From positions 496,001 through 560,000 of the forward strand of contig JAUFSD010000016.1 in the NCBI GenBank assembly GCA_033030425.1: 64,000 nt of DNA, read 5' to 3'. The notes beneath the pieces were generated by a model. The model saw nothing but the letters and a program-made list of their open reading frames with translations, searched no databases and was not told where the DNA came from. Positions within the stretch are counted from its first letter, which is position 1. Each line of letters starts with the position of its first letter. Source of the stretch: Verpa conica (lineage: Eukaryota > Ascomycota > Pezizomycetes > Pezizales > Morchellaceae). This document shows, piece after piece, positions 36,701 to 48,796 of this stretch. Made by a program: the position numbers and the translations under genes.

Positions 36701-37216
36701 AAGGGCACGAGTACTAATGGGACGCAAACGGATAATGGTAATTCAGCGGTTGATGTCAATAGGATCGAGGAGAAGCCCATTCAACGCCAAGCGGCACCAT
36801 CTGTCGCCTACAGCACTACAACAGCACAAACAGAGCCTGAGCCAGTAGTCGTCTACAGCACCACAACAGCACAGACCGAGGCCCCGCAGATGAAGGACTC
36901 CGGTACACAGTGGGACAACGAGGACTGGGACGAAGAGACAGTGGCACCATCAACACAGCCACAGACGCCAACCCAGGAGATTCCGGCCATGAAGTTGCAA
37001 CCCGTTCCAGCGCCCATCGCCAAGGAGGTTGAGGTTCCAGCACTAGTAGCCAAGAAGGGTAACGACAAGAAGTCGAGGGAGATTCTCGAAGAGACAGTTC
37101 TCAATAAATCCCCAGAGTCGAAGGTGGCATTTGTTCTTCATAGCGAGAAAGCTCAAAACAAAGGATCTGGAGATGCTGACATTGGTACCTCTGCCAAAGG
37201 AAAAGCGGACGATTAG
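33780..37216 (+). CDS. glycogenin-like glucosyltransferase with long Gln/His-rich region
   Basis: Ten exons: 33780-33806, 33928-33955, 34018-34124, 34189-34398, 34453-34491, 34552-34630, 34685-34772, 34831-35940, 35992-36565, 36635-37216; 947 residues. Glycogenin (GT8) primes glycogen by self-glucosylation from UDP-glucose in the cytosol. The catalytic domain (about 1-260) has VYCTLLLNDNYLPGAQVLAHSL, the metal-binding motif FIDADVV (Asp104, Asp106), NSGVMLLKP, ADQGLFNSYF and HFIGAEKPW. Tyr194 before VPAF is the candidate acceptor tyrosine; the codon before it is split by an intron. Beyond it lies a roughly 100-residue Gln/His tract (genomic 35150-35460), then a Pro-rich and acidic tail with repeated VYSTTTAQTE-like segments. 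A conserved WDPAKW-type motif resembles the C-terminal glycogen-synthase-binding region. The protein is far longer than animal glycogenins, as is usual in fungi. Confidence 0.9.
35150..35460 (+). repeat. CAR/CAY repeat coding Gln/His tract in glycogenin
   Basis: Imperfect trinucleotide repeats (CAG, CAA, CAC, CAT) encode alternating Gln and His. They are organised as higher-order units with the core QQHN.QxFQQ appearing at least four times, and a pure (QH)n run at about 35295-35330. The complementary strand makes a long Leu-rich open frame that is not a gene. Confidence 0.9.
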
Positions 37217-40200
37217 TCTACGGAGGCTGTTCCCGAGAATTCGATCGAGGACCCTGAGTCAGACCACTGAAGTCAGATAAGGTTATCTACGACACGGACG
37301 GTTTACGGTTTACGATTTTCTGCGAACGATTTACAAGCGATAAATGTTACAGGGGTATAGTTTCTAGTATTTTTTTTCCTGATATATTCCTTATTTTTGA
37401 TGGGTTTGGGTTTGGGGAAAGATTTCATATATATTTTAAAGAGGTTATCTGGATTTTATGATTGTCATTGCTTTCTTTGTTACTTTCTTACGAATTTTCT
37501 TTACGCCGTTCCTATTTTTCTCCGGGTTCCTTTCTTTGTGAAAAATTAGTATTGCAAAAAACATTTCATACAAAGAATTTATGGGCGAGTCATCTGGTTA
37601 TGTGCATGCAGCATTGATTTTCATGCATGCGAGCTAAGCAGGGTCGTCTGGGAATTGATCGGACTTTTTGCACATACTTGTACAGCGCATGCGCGGCATG
37701 TGTGGGATTCCCTTGTGCGCATACCGCTCACTGCACGCCATTCCCTGGGGCTTCTTTTCATGCAATTTCCACCCTTTCTCAGAGATTTTTATCGGGGAAT
37801 GGGAGATAGGCCAGCGCAGCAGGATCAAGTCCAGTTTGTAATTAAAATTAGGGAAACATGAATGTTCGACGGGAATAGCGAAAGAAAGTTATATTCATTG
37901 TGTGAGCTTACAAGGAATTTATGGGGGTAGAAATGGGTAGACATCCGCTAATACCTATATCTATGGAACCGGTCGGGGGGTCTGGAATGCGAGCTATGGT
38001 GGATTTAGCTATTGGCGTTTTTTTGGCTTGGCAAAAAACTAGGGCCAATGATTTGAGATGAGGAAGAGCTCCTTTGCTTTTTATGGGGCAGACGGGAGAG
38101 GGTGCTACCAATGTGGTACTTAGAATTGGCGTGGACGGATAAAGGGAACCGGCGTACTTATCAATGTTGAAGCGGCTCGTGGTAAAAGAAAGATGTAGCA
38201 CGAATCAAGGCAGCATGTCATTGTGCTATTAAAGCACCAGGGTGCAAAAATTCCCTGTACATATTGGTTGTTTCCTTCTAGTGTATTATGCGAGTTTGTG
38301 TAGTTGAATATAGCTCTCAGATTGAGCTCTCTGCATTTCTTGTGAACCGCTTCATTTCAATAAATTATAAATCTTTTTTTTTGTTTGCAGCCCTGTTGTG
38401 TTTATCCGTAGCACCAATTTGGATGCATGTCGGACTTATTTTGTTAAGGCTTCCCCTTCAGCTTTGATGCACGCATAAATTCTTTCTATCACGACTGCTT
38501 TAACGCTGATTTGTACGTTGGCGTTCCTTTATCCGCACCACGTCAGGCCTTATCTTGAACACAACCAGTTTCCAATGCAATTCTTGTATTGCTCATCTCA
38601 AACCACTGGCCATTATCTGCGCTTTGCAATAACGCTCGGATGTCAGCAATAAGCAGGCTATTCCTTCCGGAATAGATGTTGTAGTGGTCAGTGCTAGAAT
38701 TAGTACGCATGTGAGACTTAAGGAAATAACTAATGGTGAAATAGCGGGACGGTTGCCGAGTGCCCATCCATGACCGACAACGAATCATAGACTTGACCTT
38801 TAGCGCAAGAACTCGAAAGAATCACCATGACGGGATGCTGGAATCCTGGTCAGTTTCCAGTCCAATAGATGCCCAATGGCAGCAGTGGCAAGCTCTATAA
38901 CTGGTCAATAATCGCCAGAACCGACCGGGATCCTAATATCCACCGTGGTGGTCTCTTTCGGGTTCCCACGGTGGTCTTTTCATGGCACAGAACAGCCGCT
39001 GCCACCCATGGTGGCGAGAGCATGTTTTGGTACCGGTTTTGCTCACGATTCCCATTTTCTGCCCCTCGCTTGATTTGGGATTTCTTGGCATCCGGAAATA
39101 CAGCGGCTGTTCGGAGTGAGTTCATCCAGACCTTTTTTTTCTTCACCCTTCTCTCCTCATGTACATACAAGAGGATTCAAGGAACCATAGCCAAATATAT
39201 TGGTTACCCGCATAGAAGTTGGTTCAAAAAACACTAAACCACAACCACCCCCCCCAAGACACCTGCCCACAGACTCGTTTCTGACCCTTCGTCTATGTCA
39301 TATTCATACCTGGGTGGCTTGATCGAATCACGCAAACAGACGGGGAAATAAAATACCGCAAAAGTTCCACCCATGTCACCAAACTCGATCCCACTAATAC
39401 TACTATTTTCCAAAAAACCGACAATCATAGGTCAAAAGCTTCTTTGCGGGGTACATCTTACATCATGCATTATACATAAGTCAGTATACTTTGCTGATTT
39501 TTTTCCAATTTCCGTTAATGTTGAATAGAGTCTAGGCTCCAGCTCCCGCTAGGTGTCGTTGGCATTCTGAGGTGGTACATAAAGTACGAGAACGTAATAA
39601 TGAGCCTCCTGTGGCTCGCCCAATCCCAGTTAGGCACTAGTCTGTTCCCCACTTCTGTCTGATTCGCAGACATCGTCGACTTGTGGTGGACAGCATTTTG
39701 GAAAATGGCAACATCTCGTGTGCCCTTGACCAAAATATTCTTCTCGGATACTACCACGCAAAACAGTATACCTACAACTTTACATGCAGAATGTAACCAA
39801 CGTCCAACTATGATTGTACCCCCCCTCTTGTGGCTAGCACAAGAATGGTATTCGTGCAAGGAAGTGTAGATTTTAATGCACAAGCAAGTGCATTACTTCG
39901 ATTGTAGCTTCTTCTGAAGATTCATCGATACTTTACATGCATCGAGTCGTCACCAAAAACACGACATCTCAACAGAGCATCGACCTAATCAAAATCATTC
40001 ATAGCAGGTCGGCAAGCTCCAGAAGTCACCGGCGACGTGAAGAAAAAAAATAATTTAATGAAATGTTCGTTCAAAGGCCAATGGGCACTGTTATAGCTTT
40101 TTCTCCCTCCTTCTGTACCTTTACAGTATCCGAGAGTCTAGGTTTCCAACCAACATCAAGTTTCAAGATTCAAATATGAGCTGCTAAAAAAAAAAAAAAA

Positions 40201-41199
40201 GATGTACATATTCCCCGAGCAGCTGACCATGATACGCAGGAGCGTCTTACAATATCATAGGCTTCAGAATCTAATTCGGAAATGCCGTCAGGGGCTCGGC
40301 AGTTATCGTGAAACCTAATATGACCAGTTCTACCGCAGCTGTGCCCTCATTGCCATTCCAACTTTCTTTTTCAAGCCTGGACACATCAGCATGATCGATG
40401 TCGATTGTACAGCATGGCCGGGCCGGCGCCGCATGGGCATGAAAACTTCGGTAGTCGGAGGTTTGAGATGGAACACGAAGCTCACGATGAGACGTTGAAA
40501 TAAAGATTCTGTATCAGACTGTGTCTTGGGGGTGTCGTTGAGTTAACGTCGAGGGGACGTGAAGAATTCAATTGAGACTACTCACTCGATCATAGCTGAG
40601 TAATTCCAGCCGTGTTCTTAACCAGGCCAGGAGGAGCTCCTTGGGAGAGTATCACACGCGTACAACAGGTGGTTGAGCTCGAGCCCTCTTGCACATGCAA
40701 AGAAGGTGTCTTACACTTTAATTCAACGTCTTAGTCTACATATATTGGGGGTCTCTCTATGAACAGTGCGCGGATACCCAACCTTTGTAAGGGGGGGGAG
40801 GGAGGTCAACTTGGGTGTAAATTTAGAGTAGCTAGATCGTAAAGACCCGAAATCTCTGCGGCTCTATACCGGGATTTGATTTGACGGCAAAAATGAAACC
40901 TGGAGAATTCCCTCCTGTTCTGGTGGAATCTCCGTAACCCTCGTGGCTCACCATTCGTCACTCATAAAAGATCTCCTTCAATCTTGTATAATCTATGATT
41001 GGATTTAGTACCTAAGCGACCCGACTCGCTTGGTAGAGCTAATCGCCTAACCCCGAGTACGTAAAGGATAAAATAACAGACCGCCAACGGGCCCAATTGT
41101 ACCGATTAGGGCTGACTAACCCTACATACCTCTAGGACATAATATATCACTCGAACAGTCTTTCGTAACACAGTCATCGCTTAATACTCGGGGCTTATC
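37217..41199. other. gene-free interval
   Basis: Short frames only. GTGG-rich small inverted repeats occur near 38940-39010 (CCACCGTGG / CCACGGTGG) and a poly-A run near 40186. No RNA gene or domain was recognised. Confidence 0.5.
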
Positions 41200-42350
41200 T
41201 CTATTCCATAAACCAATAATTATCAGTCGATGTAAAGCCAGTCCTTTGAATGGATTTCTTATAGATTAACACCTAAGTAATTTACAACACAAATTATACT
41301 TCTGGACGAGTGATCAAGTATGAAACTATATAGACGATAGTTATATCTAAACCGAGAGGATGACCTAGGGCCGGTTGGCTTGTAGGAGTATTGTTGTAAT
41401 AACAAAATACAAAACTATAACAAAATATGTACGATCATTAATATATATAATATATGACCTCAAGAAATTCAACTTGAAGACTACACGTATAATTAAACCA
41501 AGCTACGCTTTAAAAGGTCTAAAGGAGGGATACCGTTTATTAGCCCATAAGAATCATACGGTTATAGGCTAAGGAGTTTAAGACAATCAAACACATAGCC
41601 GCTATTACAGATATAGTCAATCCGTATACTACAAGATAATATTAAATCTGCGATAATTAAACTAATAGATATAGATCTTCCTAACCTAAAGACCCAGGCT
41701 AGTTAAATTGAATAGTAATAGATCCTCAAGTTAGACTGCTGATATACAGTACATGATAAAAGTAGAAATACATCAACAATGCTATAGTAGTGGGGTGATA
41801 CTCTTTAGACAGATATTTATTCAAGTCATGTAATATCACTCGACATACTGCATTTCAAAGCACCTAAATATTAGGTAGCCTAAAGCAGGTCTATCATCTT
41901 GGATATAGATTAAGAAACCTAAAAATGTGTATAGTACATACTAAACCGATAGCTCGCCGCTAAAATTCTAATTAGTCGTACCAGTGGTTAGGAGTCACAG
42001 GCGACATATATAGATCAAGCAGATCACTGCTTTTTTTTAGATATAACCGGGAGTATAATGACTAGTTAATAGCTGACTCAAAAGCCAAACATCACGGGCT
42101 TACAATTTGCTGTATTAAAACAGTAGATATTTTTTCAGCTGAGACATATAAATTTATCCAAATTAGTATGTCTGTCCTACAGGTACAACCTTGTAGATAT
42201 AGCTCTTGTGTAATACTATAAGTAAGTATATAAGGTTGGCACATCCCAAAATACTGGCTAAATGTCTTATGTTTGAGGGTGGGGGTGAGAGGATACAGAC
42301 TCGCTACTCTAAGTGTAAATTAATGGGATTTAAGAAAGAAAGAAAAAAAG
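41200..42350. other. AT-rich, mutated-looking block, possible transposon relic
   Basis: TA-rich sequence of markedly different composition from the flanks, dense in TAA/TAG stops on both strands. A 65-codon frame (41375-41572) ends in a basic segment (LKTTRIIKPSYALKGLKEGY) that looks like a piece of a real protein, followed by stop-riddled sequence in the same frame. This is compatible with a repeat degraded by C-to-T mutation, but no family can be named. Confidence 0.3.
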
Positions 42351-44183
42351 CCCTAACTAAAATTCCTTTTTGACTCACACCGGTATCTCGGCACTTAGGC
42401 TTGGCCCGATCGTATTCAGGGAGTGTACAGGGATCTCTCTCTCAAAAAAACCAACATAGCCAAATCGCGATACGGGTTGGGGGAAGCAGAGTGTGGCGCG
42501 GGGTAATAACTTTAATATCCTCCGCGTCTATATTGCGGTGACCTGACCTGACCTACTAGGGGGAGGGGGATTGAGACGGGTCAAGCCTTGGCGCGAGTGA
42601 TGGTTCATGAATCGGTTAACTCGGAAGTAGTGAAGTCGCTTGTAACCATCGGCCGATGAGATCTAGATAGAAAAAAGAGCGAGATAAGCGTATAGGTGAG
42701 AGAGGGGGGGTTCGAGGGGGGAGAGCTGAAAGGAGGGTCAATTAATCAAATATACCGTATTTGTCTGCCGCGGATAGTCTCGAAGCAATGGGAGTCATCT
42801 TTTACTGTACATGTGTAATATAGATTTGTGACCTCGGCCTAGGCAAGTCATGATTTGTGTAAAGTAATCTTGAAGTCGGCCCGAGAACCACTTCCTGGCC
42901 ATGACTCTCGGGGGTCCGAGGTTGCTTTTGTCTGTTTGGCTCGGACATAGGTGAATAGCTAAAAGACCTTATGTCCGGAGAGTGAAAGCACGTCATGTAG
43001 ATGATTCCTTTGCTCTCAAAAAAAATCCCCCACATATCATTTCTTAATAAGGTCTAGTTAGAGTCGGCAGTTAATGATCATTTCTAGCTGATAAATACTA
43101 TTATCATTTCTTTTTTCTTCCCCCTCCTCCTTTCTGTTTCAGCCATAAGACCCTTTACTTTCGCTTTGGCTACCCAGCTATAGTCCCTCAGGAGGTTTAG
43201 GCATTTTTCGGGAGGTAACCTTTTTTTTTTCCTTCTAGGCGCGTTAAGAATTTCAATTAAGGCTATAATGGATGCTTAGATCATTCTTATCCTGGGATTA
43301 TAGTAGAATAGGGTGGGCTCAGGTTTACTATAAAATGAGGTATATCTTACTAACGTAAGCTACTATACCCCTTTTTATTGTCCATATCTTTATCTGCCCA
43401 GTCTATAGCAGGTCCTTCCTATGCACCTCCCTCACTTGCATGGGCCGGGCTTTTCCTATAGTATTTCCCGGTTAACTAGTCCTGTCTTGTCTTACGTTAG
43501 ACCCATCGTATGGTGAAGAAAAGCGGTAAGGGCTCTGCATTAGTTTGGGCTGTGCATGTTCGAGTGAAAGCCCATTATAGCTAGGCGGGCTATGGGGACC
43601 ACGGTAGTTGGTTTATAGTTCCGTTATGAATTAAAGAGAATCTACATTTATATTAGTATAATAGGTAGCCGAAGCTGGGGTAAAAAAGGGGTGTTTCTAC
43701 CAAACCCCATGTCTTCTAGATATCTGTCTGACCTTTATAAGACTCGGATAATGACTAGAGACGGAATAGTCACGTCCCACTACTAGAGCTAGTTTCAAAA
43801 AACAGTCATTGATTATGTCACTATATCGCTATGACGTACTTAGAAGCCAATAGCCCAATGTTATGAAACAATCAAGAAATTCAGATCTTACGCTAAAACT
43901 ATTATGTTCCTTGGTCTGCCTATATAGTGATTTTGTTCTTGCGGGAAGATATCAGGAAAATGCCCTTAACCCTAGTCTATATCACTAGAATTGGTGCTAA
44001 TATCATAAATATAGTGATAGACTGGTGGATTAGATCTTGTCGAGATATTACCACAGCACTAGGCCTCAATTTCCAGTTCCTGTAGACGCGAAAGTCCCTA
44101 TTTCATTATATAAATCTTCCTCAAAGTATATAAATGCGCTAATGATAATAGTGAAATAAATGAAGGCAAAAAAACAGATAATC
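42351..44183. other. gene-free interval
   Basis: No coding support. It has a G-rich segment (42690-42740) and pyrimidine tracts (43110-43140). Confidence 0.5.
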
Positions 44184-45719
44184 TTATAATTCATCATGAA
44201 CTGTCTCCACCGTCTCCCTTATTTCTACTCCAGCCTCTTCTTGTACACTGTGCTCCTCAGTTGGATCATATTCCATTCTCCTCGACTTTGGGTTCCTGTC
44301 CTGTTGCCTCTCAGCTGCCTCTGTGGAGGGGGTTTGTTCTGGGTCATAGTCCATTCTTCTTGACTTCGTATTCTGCGACTCTGGCGAGACATAGGAATCC
44401 TCCCCATCATTGTTACTTTGGGTAGATTCATCACCATCCACACTAATCTCGCTCTTATGCGACTCCGGCAAGTCAAGAGTATTCTCGTCTTCGTCGCCTG
44501 GTGGATAATCATCGATATCTATAATCGACTCTATTTTCTCTCTCATCGACTCTTCAGTTACTTCTGGTACCAAAGACCCCGTAGACGAGGGAACTCGTTC
44601 CAATAGACTCTCAGGGATTCCTTTAACCTCCACTGTTGGTGTTGCGCCTACAAAACCACTCCTGTCTATATCTGCGCTCTTCTGTAATTCTGCAACTTCC
44701 CCGTTTCCACCTGCTCCAATAACCCATGCGAAACATGTAAGGGTCCACCATATTAACTTAAACGGCACCCCTACAAATAACCAGACCGGGCCCCAGACGA
44801 GTCGTCGGATTAGAATCCAGATAAGTGTGCTAATGAGCAAGTATATTGCATGCTCGTAGTACCACCGGTCACTTTTATTCTTCCGAATTAAGTCCGTGAT
44901 TAGCTGTCTCGAAGAGGCAACAATATCATCGAACGCACTATATCTCGACGAGAGATCAGTGAGCGCAGCAGTGGAAGCATTTAGCGTTTCAGTCGCGAAC
45001 ACGGAACGGGAAAGTTCAGATTGGAGGAGTGTATGAGTGCGCCGTAGAGCGGTAGTAACGTCGGTGGATGCATTTACAAGTAGGTCTGATTGCGTTAGAT
45101 TTTGATTGCTCTTGCCTTTGGCGCTACGCCTAGTGATGCTATCAGGGGTGGAGCGGCCGGAACCGCCAAGGAGACGTTCGCGTTCGCGTTGAGCCGTTGC
45201 TTCAGAGAGGCGCTTCGATGTGAGTTGCGCTTTGCGGTATTGGAGTCGTGCACTATGATTATCTTAAATCAGGTTTTTCTGTAAACACTCCCAACTGTCC
45301 CAGCCCACACACTCTATGCTGTAATAACTCCTCGCTTGCGCTGATATAGCTATGGGTGCAGAATTGTGATCTTACATTTTCATGTCCTCAGTCAGCTTAT
45401 TAATCTTCGAGCCCAGTGCTGCGCCGTTCGTGGAATTGCCATCGCCGATTTCGTCGTCGACCTGTGTCGACAGCAGCTCAAGCTCCTGGTCGGCGTCTTT
45501 TAGGGATTGGTGAATGACATTTGCGAGTTCTAGTCGCGCTGCGTCAGTTCCTGGGCCGCCGAGTTTTGAGAGGCGGGATATGAGGAGCATGCACTGTATG
45601 TTAAGTTGTAGTGTCAGCTAATGCCACGTTTCAAGAATTGGATACTTTAGAGGGGGACTGACTTCTCGGTGGGCATCGGTTAATGAAGCTATTCTTTGTG
45701 ATATTTCGATGATTGTCAT
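44184..45719 (-). CDS. sec20: Sec20-like Qb-SNARE (Golgi-to-ER retrograde transport)
   Basis: Three exons on the minus strand: 45719-45663, 45593-45376, 45252-44184; 447 residues. Sec20 works with Ufe1 and Use1 on the ER as a target SNARE for COPI vesicles. The N-terminal helices are followed by the SNARE-like region (LLVNASTDVTTALRRTHTLL, then NASTAALTDLSSRYSAFDDI) and a membrane segment at about 222-262 (WYYEHAIYLLISTLIWILI, then a second hydrophobic stretch). The lumenal tail is long and acidic and ends in HDEL, the ER retrieval signal also found on yeast Sec20, which strongly supports the call. The tail contains two copies of KSRRM(D/E)YDP about 25 residues apart. Both introns have good donor, branch and acceptor sites and the frame is continuous. 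Confidence 0.88.
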
Positions 45720-46786
45720 TATTATAGATGAACTGCCTTGTGGGGGAGCGTTATTAGGGAATTCGACAAAGATAGAGAAGGTTGACAAGAGAGGAAGAGA
45801 GAGGTTTCAAGAAAGACGTTGTGATAAAGTTGTTCTGCACGTGGCCTGTGCGTAGTAGCTCTTGGCTGCAACGCGGCTATGAATGATGGGTGGTGACGTC
45901 GGCGCGACAAACGACAAGTACGAATCATAAACAGGTAAGGGCAGGCCCATAGACAGCCAATAGCCCTGAAGGTCTATTTAGTAAACGTAAGAGAGTAAAG
46001 AGGAGACAACGCAAGTATCCAAATAAGAAAATGGTTTAAGAATTTTCGAGTACATAGTAGCCTATTTCTCTTAATTTAACACCAGTCCATACAATGTAGA
46101 TACCGTATAGCCTTATAGATTTTTGTCGCCGCAATGGAGAGGACAGTAAAGCTATGTACATTAGTCCCACCTACGGTGCTGTGGCGAAAGCAACCATGGG
46201 GATGGGAACAAGACTAAAGCTACATGTAATTGGCTATCATTCCGTGTAGCTTTTTTTTTTAAATTAAAAAACGATTAATTTACTTCTATTAGTAGCGCGA
46301 GCTTTCTATAAGTTTCTAGACAATTTTTCTCATTCTCCCCTTTTATTGTTTACCCTCTTTCCGTCCTCAGTTTATATATGTGGATTTCTGCCTTTGGGGT
46401 TCTACTATCGCCAGCACCTCCTCTTATTACTACATGTAGCTTCTGCTCCTTTAATGGCCAAGGACTTTGGTGTATTTGATACCTTGATTCGCTCTGACCC
46501 CTTTGGCGCCATCAGTTTCAGTATCCAGTCACTCATTGCTTGACTAAGTCGCTAGTCTATTATCCTGAAAGCTGCACATAGATCCTTCTCATATCAGGGC
46601 CTACATTCTTTTATCTACAGCTAGAGTAGGACTCTTTTGAGCTCCCGCAGGATTACCATTAAGGTTTACTATGCAGATAAAACACACAAAATGCTTTCTC
46701 CCCACTTCGCCCAATAAATTACACAACGTAGCTATATAATACTGTAGATATGAACAGAACTCAAAAAATTCCATGAAATAACCTCC
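45720..46786. other. gene-free interval
   Basis: Upstream of Sec20 and downstream of the next minus-strand gene. Two TACATGTA palindromes (46221-46228 and 46431-46438) lie here. No coding support. Confidence 0.5.
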
Positions 46787-47422
46787 CTAGAATTTCCTTC
46801 TCCCACCCGGTCCCGTAGTCTGATCTTCCCCCATCTTCCTAATCTTCTCACTGCTCTCCACATAAGCTCCCCTCGCATCCTCCCACTCCCCCACTCCAAT
46901 CTTCTCCAAACAATAATCCACAATCCCTACCAACTCCCTCCTACTCTCCTCCTCCAACCTACTCTGCTCCTTCTCAACATCCTCCCCTCGCTCTCCCTTC
47001 CTCAATCTCTCATCTAGATCCTGCACAGCTGTAATGAACTGTTCGGCCCTTGCTCCACAACCATCACCTCCTACTTTGCCCCATACTTCTTTCATAACCT
47101 CAGTACCGCTCACATCGCTGTACCAGGCACGGGCGTTATCGTAGTCTCCTTCGATTCGGTGAAGAACCCCGTGCAGGAACATACCCTCGGATGCTGGTAG
47201 CGACTGCATTTTTCGCACTAGGAAGTGTGCAGAGGGAAGGTCATAGTTGAGGATGTGGAGGGCGGCTTCGAGGGCAGGGTGAAGACGGAGAGAAGCAATT
47301 GAGGATGTGAGGCTTGTAGTATGGGGCTTGGGAGGGTGTAGGAGGGGTGGGCGGAAGGTAAGCATTAGGGTGTAGAGGGAATTGAATGTTTCGCTCCGTG
47401 TTTGTATTTGTGTGGTAGTCAT
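46787..47422 (-). CDS. conserved-looking intronless protein of unknown function, helical
   Basis: A single 211-codon frame with ATG at 47422 and stop at 46787. The sequence is helical and TPR-like in feel: HPALEAALHILNYDLPSAHF, then LVRKMQSLPASEGMFLHGVL, then HRIEGDYDNARAWYSDVSG, the last matching the usual spacing of a small-residue/aromatic helical repeat. The C-terminal half is charged and ends in a basic GGRRKF. It resembles uncharacterised ascomycete proteins about 200 residues long, but I cannot name the family. The ATG context and the lack of competing frames support a real gene. Confidence 0.65.
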   Translation of the reverse strand: MTTTQIQTRSETFNSLYTLMLTFRPPLLHPPKPHTTSLTSSIASLRLHPALEAALHILNYDLPSAHFLVRKMQSLPASEGMFLHGVLHRIEGDYDNARAWYSDVSGTEVMKEVWGKVGGDGCGARAEQFITAVQDLDERLRKGERGEDVEKEQSRLEEESRRELVGIVDYCLEKIGVGEWEDARGAYVESSEKIRKMGEDQTTGPGGRRKF

Positions 47423-48796
47423 GGTATGGGATACTAGGAAGCGAAGAGGGTGTTTAGGATTTGAGGAGGTGGTATATGTTGTTGGGATGGGGGGGGATGA
47501 TATTAGTTAGCTCGTCCGTGGAGTAGTGATGTCATGGTACTGAAATAACAGTACTCGCTTGATACCCCACTACAAGGATATACTGGTAAAAATACATTAA
47601 TCTAGTAAATATTTGAAAATACATGCAAGACATCGTGGACTCTTGGTATATACTGACAATTTGGGAGTTGTTGTAATTATAATCATTGACCTAGCTGGGA
47701 CCACTAGGACATAGGGACTATCACACTCGCTACAAGTTTCAAAGTACTTCAACTATAGGGAAACCCCAGACTTAAGGTCTATTCTATCTGAGGCAGATCT
47801 AGATCGACCCCGTACGTCTGTGGGTGACCTGAAACACCAGATTCGCGGACCCTCCAAGGATGAAGCTGCAGAAAAATCCTCTAGAAACCCTAGACCTAGA
47901 CATGGACGCTAAAACACCGGGAGTTTTTTTCAAGGGGCTGAATAAACAAGCTAATTATCATATAAGAGTACTAGAAAACACTGCTAGGTCTAGTCCCTGG
48001 TGGCTTGACTGAGACCTTGGATGCGGGAGGGGAAGAGGGACCGGAGGTTGCCATCGTTTTATAATTATAGTACATTTCTTATCATAATAAAACGAGTGAT
48101 GAATTATGAAGTTCCATCCACCACCGGGGGGTCTCGGTCCGGGGGTGCCCTAAAGGTATATGGTTCGATTGAAAACTCCAGGTAACATCTGTCTCAGTTC
48201 TTGCGCAGATCTTTACCTCTAAACTCCGTCGCAATGGTTCTTGCGATCTCGTGGCACATTAAGTGCTTACTGTATTCACCCGAACAAGCCCCTCACGTTA
48301 TTAATCAGCATCTCTAGATGTATCTCATCGCCGCTTACCAACACGAATATTTCGCTGCCCAATAGTTTCGGAACAACAAAGAGGTGTTTCAATACCGTTC
48401 TAAACAGTATCTCTACGATCAAGGCTCTGGGGAATCTCTAAAATTGGGCTGGTCCTCTTTACTCAGTCATGCAGGTCAACTCCATTAACCGCTACAGTAC
48501 AGGTTAGGGCGGCCAATAGTATAGGTAGGGTGGTTATCATAAGTATAGTATATCAAATATCATAGATATTAACTTGGTATTATACAACATACAGGTAATA
48601 CAGGGGGACGAATGTGAGAAAATGACAGGAAAAAAAAAACGTTGAGAAATGGAATAAATACTAGGGTCCAACATTTCTGCCAAGGCGGACAGAAGTTATC
48701 CCTGCTGCACTGTGCAAGGCTAAAAGTTATGCAGGTTGTTGGGAACCAAAGGGTGTTCGGATTTTAGCTATTTCCTCCGTTGCCACTCCTGGGACT
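47423..48796. other. gene-free interval
   Basis: No coding support on either strand apart from short frames. It includes the start region of the preceding gene and the 3' region of the hydrolase. Confidence 0.5.
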
